NCBI GenBank assembly: GCA_002868985.1
Contig: PKTV01000218.1
Location: forward strand, 1-6,010
DNA from: Desulfobacteraceae bacterium
Lineage (GTDB): Bacteria > Desulfobacterota > Desulfobacteria > Desulfobacterales > UBA11574
DNA: 6,010 nucleotides
Reading direction: 5' to 3'
Shown here: positions 1 through 4,549 of the stretch, piece after piece
Position numbering within the stretch: the first letter of the stretch is position 1
Layout of the letters: each line of letters starts with the position of its first letter
The notes under the pieces: model-generated
What the model saw: the letters and a program-made list of their open reading frames with translations, nothing else
What the model was told of the DNA's origin: nothing
The model's database searches: none
Program-made: the position numbers and the translations under genes

Positions 1-177
1 TGGTTTTTGCGCCGGCGTATTAACCGGGTATTAGACGAGATCGGTACCCGGCTTGATATCGAAATCCGCCCATTTCAGCTGACAAAAAGACAGGTCCTCA
101 TCGATCGGCTGGTCTACGATCCCAAAGTTGTGGAAGAAATTCAGAATCACGCACGGCAACACGACATGCCCCTGTAA
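1..177 (+). pseudogene. 5' fragment of PlsB-type glycerol-3-phosphate acyltransferase (partial at window edge, ends at in-frame TAA)
   Basis: This frame is open from the window edge for 58 codons and ends at TAA 175-177. Its end reads LVYDPKVVEEIQNHARQHD, then M-P-L and the stop. It is in the same frame as the acyltransferase that begins at the next base. In full-length PlsB-like acyltransferases of the kind I recall, a helical segment of the type 'DP.V.E.I...A...G.P' runs straight into 'A..YA.EIVPSFN', which is exactly what lies on the two sides of this stop. I therefore read it as the N-terminal part of the same protein, interrupted by one nonsense codon. A CAA (Gln) or GAA (Glu) codon would need only one base change to become TAA. 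The true N-terminus is outside the window. Alternatives are a sequencing error, or a two-polypeptide enzyme restarted at the adjacent GTG. Confidence 0.7.
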
Positions 178-1320
178 GTGGTTCAGAAAAAAGCCGTAAC
201 CTATGCCCGTGAAATCGTGCCTTCATTTAATGCATATCTCTATTTTCGGATCGGCTACTGGCTTGCTAAAAAAATAGCACGACTTCTTTATCGGGTGCGG
301 GTGGGATTGATTGAAGATGAGCAATATCTTTCAATTGATCCGGATTCCACTGTTGTGTTTGTCATGAATCACCGCTCCAATATGGACTATGTCCTGGTGG
401 CCTTTCTGGCGGCTGAGCGAACAACCCTTTCCTATGCTGTAGGAGAATGGGCCAAAATCTGGCCGTTGCAGATGCTGATCCGCGCCATGGGAGCCTTTTT
501 TGTCCGTCGCAATTCCGGCAACCCCTTATACCGGCGGGTCCTGGAACGTTATATTCACATGGCAACCCGGGAAGGTGTCTGTCAGGCTGTTTTTCTGGAA
601 GGTGGTCTAAGCCGTGACGGCAGACTGCAAAAACCCAAACTTGGATTGATAGACTACATGCTGCGCCGGTTTGATCCGGCCACGGACCGGGACGTTGTGT
701 TCATTCCGGTAGGTATAAATTATGATCGGACCATTGAGGACCGCAGCTTGCTGCGTACCTTCGACCCGGCTGCGGAAAAGAGAAGCTGGTGGTTTGTATG
801 TCGAACAACCTTCAAATTTATTAGACGCAGTCTCGTGTTGATGATACTCAGTCGCTGGCGTCGCTATGGATACGCCTGTGTCAATTTTGGTAAGCCTTTG
901 TCGGCCAAAGCCTATTGCCTGGATCAAGGATTAAATTTCAGCCGGCTCCCAAGGACCGATCGGTTTCCGGAGATTGAAAAGCTGTGTCATCGGCTAATGG
1001 CGGCCATTTCCGAAGTCGTTCCGATATTGCCGGTATCTCTGATGTCTACGGTATTTTTAGAAGCCATGGACACTGAACTCGACATTTTAGATATTGAGGA
1101 ACGAAGCAACCGACTAATAAACAAACTGCAGGCCTGTGGTGCGCCGGTATTTGAAATGTCTCGAAGCACCCGCGCTCACGACATTGTCGACGCAATCGAT
1201 TTAATGATGCTACGACGCATAGTGACAGCATCCGGCGACCAGTTCAAAGCTGTATCCTCAGAAGAAGCAATTATGCGTTACTATGCCAATACCATCGATC
1301 ATTGGCGGCAACATGAATAA
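178..1320 (+). CDS. PlsB-like glycerol-3-phosphate / 1-acylglycerol-3-phosphate acyltransferase, catalytic part (downstream of in-frame stop)
   Basis: Membrane-lipid acyltransferase of the PlsC/PlsB superfamily, which moves an acyl chain onto glycerol-3-phosphate or lysophosphatidate at the cytoplasmic membrane. All four family blocks are visible in the 380 codons: NHRSNMD (H65-x4-D70, the catalytic HX4D), GAFFVRR (105-111), FLEGGLSR (139-146, with Leu where the usual FPEG has Pro) and FIPVGINYDR (175-184). The region around 86-104 (YAVGEWAKIWPLQMLIRAM) is also typical. A basic C-terminal part follows, including NFGKPLS near 236-242. The GTG at 178 directly follows TAA 175-177 and has no Shine-Dalgarno sequence, so it is a poor independent start. 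Expression would need reinitiation at the TAA-GTG junction or stop readthrough. The catalytic blocks are intact, so the lesion looks recent, artefactual or tolerated. Family assignment is secure; whether the acceptor is glycerol-3-phosphate or lysophosphatidate is not decided here. Confidence 0.88.
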   Translation: MVQKKAVTYAREIVPSFNAYLYFRIGYWLAKKIARLLYRVRVGLIEDEQYLSIDPDSTVVFVMNHRSNMDYVLVAFLAAERTTLSYAVGEWAKIWPLQMLIRAMGAFFVRRNSGNPLYRRVLERYIHMATREGVCQAVFLEGGLSRDGRLQKPKLGLIDYMLRRFDPATDRDVVFIPVGINYDRTIEDRSLLRTFDPAAEKRSWWFVCRTTFKFIRRSLVLMILSRWRRYGYACVNFGKPLSAKAYCLDQGLNFSRLPRTDRFPEIEKLCHRLMAAISEVVPILPVSLMSTVFLEAMDTELDILDIEERSNRLINKLQACGAPVFEMSRSTRAHDIVDAIDLMMLRRIVTASGDQFKAVSSEEAIMRYYANTIDHWRQHE

Positions 1321-1340
1321 AGAGGGTTACATCTTGGCGG

Positions 1341-1353
1341 GCTGTTGAACAGC
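1341..1353. repeat. 13-bp palindrome GCTGTTGAACAGC
   Basis: GCTGTT-G-AACAGC is a perfect inverted repeat around one central base, 21 bases after the acyltransferase stop. It is about the size of a dimeric-regulator site or a very tight hairpin. The string GGCTGTTG at its left edge occurs again at 1929-1936, in the next intergenic gap. Function unknown. Confidence 0.45.
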
Positions 1354-1373
1354 AAAATTAAAGGGTGCGAAGT

Positions 1374-1395
1374 TTGCGCTATAATTATAGCGCAA
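1374..1395. promoter_or_regulatory. Perfect 22-bp palindrome containing TATAAT: probable operator/promoter of the DUF2867 gene
   Basis: TTGCGCTATAA is followed directly by its exact reverse complement TTATAGCGCAA, with no spacer. The centre contains a consensus -10 hexamer TATAAT (1380-1385); by symmetry the same hexamer reads as ATTATA, i.e. TATAAT on the minus strand (1384-1389). A weak -35-like TTAAAG lies at 1358-1363 with 16 bases between. Transcription from it would start about 15-20 bases before the ATG at 1409. A dimeric repressor bound here would block the promoter. The perfect symmetry with no loop favours a DNA-protein site over an RNA hairpin. The regulator is not identifiable in the window. 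Confidence 0.5.
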
Positions 1396-1408
1396 CATAT
1401 GTATAAAA

Positions 1409-1915
1409 ATGAAATATATACTAAATTTTAAAGCGTTAGAAACGTATTTTAAAAACGCAGATTTTATAGATGTGAAAGTATTCGAAGGACAGACAACATT
1501 GCGTCAATTTATCGCATCTATGTTGTCATACTATCCCTGGTGGATCGTTCAGCTTTATCGTATTCGCAAACTGCTTGCAGGAATTCTTGGTCTGGTCAAA
1601 CATGAAAAGCCGGAAGAATTACCGAATCTGCAACCTGCAGATGTTTCATTTATTCCGGGTGAAAATGTTATCTTTTTTATGGTCAGAAGCACCAAAGAGG
1701 ATCTATTTTGGATCTCGGAAACCCCTGATGACAAACATTTAAAGGCCTATTTTGGCGTTGTCAGAGAACCTTTGAACAATTCTTTTAATCGTTTCCATGT
1801 TATGACGACCGTATACTATAAACATTGGACAGGACCGGTTTATTTTAATCTCATTAGACCGTTTCATCATTTGGTGGTTTCACGTATGGCCAAGCATGGT
1901 TTGGCCCACGAATAA
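1409..1915 (+). CDS. DUF2867-family protein
   Basis: 168-residue protein that I assign to DUF2867 from its layout. The first ~30 residues contain a D-x-x-V-F segment (D21-F25). A basic membrane-hugging stretch follows near 43-63 (PWWIVQLYRIRKLLAGILGL). A strand-rich core holds FMVRSTKEDLFWIS (90-103) and LKAYFGVVRE (111-120). The ending YFNLIRPFHHLVVSRM (145-160) is the most characteristic motif of the family. DUF2867 is known as a stand-alone protein and as a C-terminal domain of SDR-like NAD(P)-binding proteins; its biochemical role is not established. No signal peptide is evident. The ATG has no clear Shine-Dalgarno sequence and lies 13 bases after the palindrome at 1374-1395, so leader-poor translation is likely. 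It is separated by 88 bases from the acyltransferase and is probably its own transcription unit. Confidence 0.72.
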   Translation: MKYILNFKALETYFKNADFIDVKVFEGQTTLRQFIASMLSYYPWWIVQLYRIRKLLAGILGLVKHEKPEELPNLQPADVSFIPGENVIFFMVRSTKEDLFWISETPDDKHLKAYFGVVREPLNNSFNRFHVMTTVYYKHWTGPVYFNLIRPFHHLVVSRMAKHGLAHE

Positions 1916-2033
1916 TCCTAACTCGACAGGCTGTTGCGCTTTATTGGAGTTGTTGAAAATAAAGAGTACAAAATTCGAGCCACAACGATCTCTCATATGA
2001 ACCAACACGCTTAAACAAATATAAAAGCAAAAA

Positions 2034-2038
2034 AGGAC
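2034..2038 (+). promoter_or_regulatory. Ribosome binding site of the TSUP gene
   Basis: AAGGA lies 8 bases before the ATG at 2047 (AAAAGGACATCGTTTTATG). It fixes the start of the short transporter gene and argues that its small size is genuine at the N-terminal end. Confidence 0.6.
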
Positions 2039-2046
2039 ATCGTTTT

Positions 2047-2406
2047 ATGAGTATTCAAATAATTATAATGTTGGCCAGTGGTGTTCTTGTGGGAATCGGT
2101 GCGTCGTTTACTGGATTGGGAGGCGGTTTTTTGATGGTTCCGATACTCCTTTTTATGGGATATCCCGCACAAAAGGCAGTGGGAACGTCATTTCTTGCGA
2201 TTCTCGTTATCTCAATATCTGCCTTGATTGCGCACAATAAGTTTGCAAATGTCGACTATAAAATCGGCTTCCTCCTTGGTATGGGGGGTATCATTGGCGC
2301 GCAGGTCGGAGCCAGACTGGTTGAACATGTTTCTACTGCACATTTTAAGAAAATCTTCGCTCTTGTGCTTGTCGCTCTCGCAGCGTACCTCTTCATAAAA
2401 AAATAG
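2047..2406 (+). CDS. Half-size TauE/SafE (TSUP) family membrane transporter
   Basis: Integral inner-membrane protein of the TauE/SafE/TSUP family, whose characterised members export organosulfur or small carboxylate anions. It has 119 residues, about half the usual ~250-residue two-repeat protein, and corresponds to the N-terminal repeat. The signature TGLGGGFLMVPILL (22-35) follows a first hydrophobic segment (3-20). AVGTSFLAILVISISALIAH (44-63), GFLLGMGGIIGAQVGARL (74-91) and FKKIFALVLVALAAYLFI (100-117) supply about four membrane spans in total. The frame ends with a Lys-Lys tail and TAG, with no sign of a second repeat after the stop, so it is a complete half-transporter and not a frameshifted one. 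By family logic it should act as a homodimer. Substrate is unknown; sulfite or another sulfur anion is only a guess from the likely host. It stands 131 bases after the DUF2867 gene. Confidence 0.85.
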   Translation: MSIQIIIMLASGVLVGIGASFTGLGGGFLMVPILLFMGYPAQKAVGTSFLAILVISISALIAHNKFANVDYKIGFLLGMGGIIGAQVGARLVEHVSTAHFKKIFALVLVALAAYLFIKK

Positions 2407-2584
2407 ATAAAAAAGGTGGGGTCGAGCGTACTGCTTTACCACAAATCCTACATATCACAGAAACAGATTGGCCCGACGACTCTTTCCTAATTTCAATCTT
2501 TACCAAAGCTTTACCTTTTCTTTATGCCACTTTTAAATTCAATTGTTATTGTTATCCCAGAATTCATCGTCCCCTTAAAGTGAA

Positions 2585-2626
2585 AATGGGACATACACCG
2601 AAACGCTGGTGGTGCGCTATCCCATT
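2585..2626 (+). other. Possible leader stem-loop upstream of the small secreted-protein gene
   Basis: AATGGGA (2585-2591) and TCCCATT (2620-2626) can pair, with an inner CACC/GGTG (2596-2599 with 2608-2611). The structure would lie about 55 bases before the start codon at 2682. It resembles no riboswitch class I can name. The rest of the gap 2407-2681 shows no gene and no convincing promoter. Confidence 0.25.
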
Positions 2627-2667
2627 ATTGGATTTCTTTTAATGACAGCCCCACCGCTCAACATGGA

Positions 2668-2673
2668 AAGGAG
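2668..2673 (+). promoter_or_regulatory. Strong ribosome binding site of the 39-codon gene
   Basis: AAGGAG lies 8 bases before the ATG at 2682 (GGAAAGGAGTATAGACCATG). It is the main reason for accepting the very short frame that follows as a real gene. Confidence 0.7.
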
Positions 2674-2681
2674 TATAGACC

Positions 2682-2801
2682 ATGAAATCATTGAGTTATC
2701 TGCAAATTGTCATGATGGGACTTGCCCTTCTGGGATTTACATTCGGTCAGGCAGATGCCGGAGGGAGAGAAAAACCGATGATGAAGAAAGAAATGAAATA
2801 A
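2682..2801 (+). CDS. Small secreted or periplasmic protein, 39 aa, unknown function
   Basis: Short gene that ordinary length cut-offs miss. The 39-residue product starts MKSLSYLQIVMMGLALLGFT, a signal peptide with a basic start and a hydrophobic core. A cleavage-like QADA-GG junction follows near residues 23-28, then a 13-residue tail rich in Lys, Met and Glu (GGREKPMMKKEMK). If cleaved, the mature peptide would be tiny and strongly charged; uncleaved, it would be a single-span membrane mini-protein. It has an AAGGAG ribosome binding site with ideal spacing, and a stem-loop starts 11 bases after its stop codon, so the unit looks like a one-gene transcript. I do not recognise the family. The sequence supports a translated exported peptide but not any function. 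Confidence 0.62.
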   Translation: MKSLSYLQIVMMGLALLGFTFGQADAGGREKPMMKKEMK

Positions 2802-2812
2802 AAAAAACACAG

Positions 2813-2846
2813 CACTCTAAAGTCTGCCGCAGCAAACTTTAGAGTG
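2813..2846 (+). terminator. Stem-loop after the 39-codon gene (terminator-like)
   Basis: CACTCTAAAGT (2813-2823) pairs perfectly with ACTTTAGAGTG (2836-2846), an 11-bp stem with a 12-base loop. There is no T-run after it on the + strand, but A8 (2800-2807) precedes it, which is a T-run for the minus strand. It may act as a weak transcript end or 3' stabiliser for the small gene, or as a terminator for minus-strand transcription. Confidence 0.5.
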
Positions 2847-2953
2847 TCCATCCCGATTTCTGTCATCATCTGTACGTATCATGGGATGCATCTTTTTGAT
2901 TGGGTTCCTTAAGAGTTGTTGCAGATGCATCTGTCAATGTGGTAAAAAGGATC

Positions 2954-2985
2954 ATCGACGAATCGACCGGTAATTTTATCGACGA
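2954..2985. repeat. Three short direct repeats ATCGAC(G/C)
   Basis: ATCGACGA occurs at 2954-2961 and 2978-2985, with ATCGACCG at 2962-2969 between them, so the starts are 8 and 16 bases apart. They also lie inside a 50-codon frame without an ATG start at 2900-3052. Nearby, GATGCATC occurs at 2885-2892 and 2924-2931, the latter inside the 12-bp palindrome CAGATGCATCTG (2922-2933). Their meaning is unknown. Confidence 0.35.
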
Positions 2986-2993
2986 CAGTCATC

Positions 2994-3054
2994 CATTACT
3001 TGAGAGACCCCATAGCGAAACCTTTAATGCTCGATATGAGGGTCTCAAGTAATG
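2994..3054. repeat. Long imperfect inverted repeat / hairpin upstream of the Slp gene
   Basis: The left arm 2994-3010 (CATTACTTGAGAGACCC) pairs with the right arm 3040-3054 (GGGTCTCAAGTAATG) as 15 base pairs with one 2-base GA bulge. The stem continues with CATAgCGA (3011-3018) against TCGaTATG (3031-3038), leaving a 12-base loop. Altogether about 22 base pairs can form, ending 33 bases before the Slp start codon and followed by a T-rich TTTATTGAATTTTA. It could be a terminator shielding the Slp gene, a structured leader, or a small palindromic repeat element. Copy number elsewhere in the genome would decide. Confidence 0.6.
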
Positions 3055-3087
3055 TTTATTGAATTTTAGCCTGGGTAAGGAGTCTGT

Positions 3088-3612
3088 ATGAATGTTTTTA
3101 AGGCTGCAGGGCTGGCATTTCTCATGCCGTTCTTTATCATGTCTTGTTCGGTCATCTCTCAACAGATCCGAAAAGAATCGATGGCGCCTGTTAACTTTAA
3201 AATACTTGTACAGGAAACCGACAAATATCTGGGAAATACCGTGATTCTTGGAGGCTACATACTGGAGACTCAGAATTTGGCTGACAAATCGTCCATTAAA
3301 GTCCTCCAAGCCCCCTTGGGATTTGGAGAAACTCCCAAATCCAGGGATGATTCAGAAGGAAGATTCATCATCTCGCACAAAGGCTTTTTAGACCCGGAAA
3401 TTTACAGCAAAAACCGTAAAGTGACCGTAGCAGGCATCATCGTCGGCACGGCAGTCGAAAAAGTTGACCATTTTGCCCAGTCTTATCTCAAGATTGAAAG
3501 TCGTGAAATTCACCTGTGGCCGAAAGAGGAAGATTATCTCATGCCCTACTACTACGACCCATGGTATTATCCCTATCCCTACTATCGGCACCCGTATCCC
3601 TATTATCCTTAG
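3088..3612 (+). CDS. Slp-family outer membrane lipoprotein
   Basis: 174-residue lipoprotein of the Slp family, named after the starvation-inducible outer membrane lipoprotein of Escherichia coli. A signal peptide ends in a lipobox, IMSC, with Cys20 as the lipidation site. The residue after Cys is Ser, so no inner-membrane retention signal is seen and outer-membrane sorting is likely. The Slp core is recognisable: NFKILVQETDKYLGNTVILGG (36-56), PLGFGETPKSRDDSEGRF (76-93) and GFLDPEIY (99-106), followed by VTVAGIIVGT (112-121) and an HLW motif (142-144). From residue 153 it ends in a Tyr/Pro-rich tail with YPYY repeats, common in Slp homologues of environmental bacteria. Start choice is clear: AAGGAG lies 6 bases before the ATG. 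No partner gene is adjacent. Role in envelope stress or stationary phase is by family only. Confidence 0.88.
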   Translation: MNVFKAAGLAFLMPFFIMSCSVISQQIRKESMAPVNFKILVQETDKYLGNTVILGGYILETQNLADKSSIKVLQAPLGFGETPKSRDDSEGRFIISHKGFLDPEIYSKNRKVTVAGIIVGTAVEKVDHFAQSYLKIESREIHLWPKEEDYLMPYYYDPWYYPYPYYRHPYPYYP

Positions 3613-3656
3613 CTGTTTTTAAACGGATAAAATATTCCAATCCCCCACATTAATTC

Positions 3657-3733
3657 ATCCCGACCTGCCCCTTTGAGTTGGAATCCTCACCGCGTTCCAA
3701 TTTAGAAGGATCGGGATTTCCACTGCGCTCCAA
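3657..3733. repeat. Nested inverted repeat with a degenerate 21-bp direct repeat (33-bp period)
   Basis: ATCCCGA (3657-3663) pairs with TCGGGAT (3711-3717), enclosing TTGGAA (3678-3683) that pairs with TTCCAA (3695-3700). The 21-base unit at 3680-3700, centred on CACCGCGTTCCAA, is repeated at 3713-3733 as CACTGCGCTCCAA with 15 of 21 positions identical. This block is GC-richer than its surroundings. It may be an intergenic repeat element or the 3' end structure of the Slp transcript. Confidence 0.5.
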
Positions 3734-3829
3734 CAGGCAGGGGAGAATTGAAACTTAGAGGTACTTAAACGAACACTAAAACAGAACAAACCGAATTTAT
3801 TCAGTTTATTGATTTTAGAGTGCACAATA

Positions 3830-3903
3830 TGTAGTAATTTATTTTAATGAACTACAATATATTCTAATTCAATAGAATTATATATAAATTATACATAATT
3901 CTA
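3830..3903. promoter_or_regulatory. Cluster of AT-rich dyads upstream of the PilZ-gene promoter (candidate operators)
   Basis: Three overlapping dyads lie just before the -35 box. TGTAGT (3830-3835) faces ACTACA (3851-3856). ATTCTA (3861-3866) faces TAGAAT (3873-3878). TAGAATTAT (3873-3881) faces ATAATTCTA (3895-3903), a perfect 9-bp pair with a 13-base spacer. The half-sites of the last pair are 22 bases centre to centre, about two helical turns, and end one base before TTGACA. The arrangement fits a regulator binding beside RNA polymerase. AT-richness makes chance symmetry easier, so this is moderate evidence. Confidence 0.45.
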
Positions 3904-3904
3904 C

Positions 3905-3933
3905 TTGACATAATACAACTAGAAACCTATGGA
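3905..3933 (+). promoter_or_regulatory. Sigma70-type promoter for the PilZ-like gene
   Basis: Perfect -35 TTGACA (3905-3910), a 17-base spacer, and TATGGA (3928-3933, extended TATGGATT). Start of transcription would be near 3940, giving a leader of roughly 115 bases. The -10 is weak by consensus, but the same TATGGATT at the same spacing precedes the ferredoxin gene. Confidence 0.55.
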
Positions 3934-4056
3934 TTAAAATACCCGAATTGCTAAAAGAACTTCCAAATTGAAAAAAAACAGGATAAAGTCTATATTTCGG
4001 CATGTTATTTCATACCAGTAACCTTAGTTTAAGGATACTGTGCAAAGGTTAACACC

Positions 4057-4401
4057 ATGGGAAAAAGAATTTCCACGAACAACTTTCCTGAAAGCAAAAC
4101 TGTATCGAGATACATTCTGGATAATTATTACAGTGTTCAATTCTCATTAAATGAAATGGGTCCGATTTACCTGTTCAAACTAAGAAACATTTCCTTAAAC
4201 GGGCCATGCATTCTGGTAAAGGAAGATTCCAGCGTCTTTGGACAACTTGAGGTCGGCGACATTTTACACATGGAATTCAAGCCTCCGGAACTATCCGTGC
4301 CCAACAAACTGTTGAAAACCCGGATCATTTCGAAAAATTCTCATGATCTTTTCACGGGACATTCTCTTGTCGGACTGTCCATCATCGAGGAAGCAAATTA
4401 G
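4057..4401 (+). CDS. PilZ-like domain protein (possible cyclic-di-GMP receptor)
   Basis: 114-residue soluble protein that reads as a single PilZ domain. The best marker is LRNISLNG (42-49), matching the (D/N)xSxxG half of the cyclic-di-GMP site. CILVKED (51-57), a GD-x-L-x-M-x-F segment (67-74) and the closing GHSLVGLSI (101-109) fit the beta-barrel of PilZ. The canonical RxxxR upstream is degraded: the only candidate is K14-TVS-R18, so ligand binding may be weak, altered or absent. There is no fused domain, so it could only act by binding a partner. The start has AAAGG 8 bases upstream. It is preceded by its own promoter and dyad cluster; 148 bases after its stop lies the Arg-rich mini-protein gene. 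No c-di-GMP enzyme is in the window. Confidence 0.7.
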   Translation: MGKRISTNNFPESKTVSRYILDNYYSVQFSLNEMGPIYLFKLRNISLNGPCILVKEDSSVFGQLEVGDILHMEFKPPELSVPNKLLKTRIISKNSHDLFTGHSLVGLSIIEEAN

Positions 4402-4414
4402 CGATTGTAATTTC

Positions 4415-4443
4415 TTGACTATCAAAACAAATGGCTTTAGGAC
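4415..4443 (+). promoter_or_regulatory. Possible promoter for the two small genes after PilZ
   Basis: TTGACT (4415-4420), 17 bases, then TAGGAC (4438-4443). The -35 is good; the -10 is poor but partly resembles the TATGGA of the other two promoters in the window. Transcription would begin near 4450, upstream of the hairpin at 4472-4495. Confidence 0.35.
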
Positions 4444-4471
4444 ATAAAATCTCAGATAAAACGAGCGGTCT

Positions 4472-4495
4472 GGAGTTAAACACATCATCAACTCC
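4472..4495 (+). terminator. Weak intrinsic terminator or leader attenuator after the PilZ gene
   Basis: GGAGTT (4472-4477) pairs with AACTCC (4490-4495) around a 12-base loop and is followed directly by TTTTCTTCT. It lies 70 bases after the PilZ stop. If the promoter at 4415-4443 is real, it sits in the leader of the next unit and could attenuate it. Confidence 0.45.
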
Positions 4496-4549
4496 TTTTC
4501 TTCTCAGGTCTTTGAGTCGTTAATACATATTTATAAATTTATTAAAAAT

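Larger units (their letters stand above)
3613..4056. other. 444-base intergenic region: nested repeat, then AT-rich control region
   Basis: No coding frame is convincing here. The first part up to ~3750 is GC-richer and carries nested inverted repeats and a 33-base-period direct repeat. The second part (about 3780-3930) is very AT-rich with several dyads and a promoter for the PilZ-like gene. The remaining ~120 bases are an untranslated leader with no recognised riboswitch. Confidence 0.6.

Noticed and set aside
175..177. Recoding of the stop inside the acyltransferase (selenocysteine, pyrrolysine or a changed genetic code)
   Set aside because: The codon is TAA, not TGA or TAG, and several other genes in the window (ends at 1320, 1915, 2801, 4711, 4995, 5485) use TAA as a normal stop.
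607..1231. Minus-strand frames opposite the acyltransferase
   Set aside because: They mirror a gene with all catalytic motifs and have no recognisable protein features or starts.
2212..2442. Minus-strand frame across the end of the TSUP gene
   Set aside because: It is the antisense of transmembrane codons and has no supporting ribosome binding site or motif.
2585..2681. Riboswitch upstream of the 39-codon gene
   Set aside because: A stem-loop can be drawn, but I see no conserved core of any riboswitch class I know.
2609..2842. 77-codon frame around the small secreted-protein gene
   Set aside because: No ribosome binding site for its start and low-complexity basic sequence; the 39-codon frame inside it, in another phase, has a strong site and a signal peptide.
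2989..3309. 106-codon minus-strand frame opposite the Slp gene start
   Set aside because: It overlaps a clearly identified lipoprotein gene with a signal peptide and ribosome binding site, and runs through the long hairpin.
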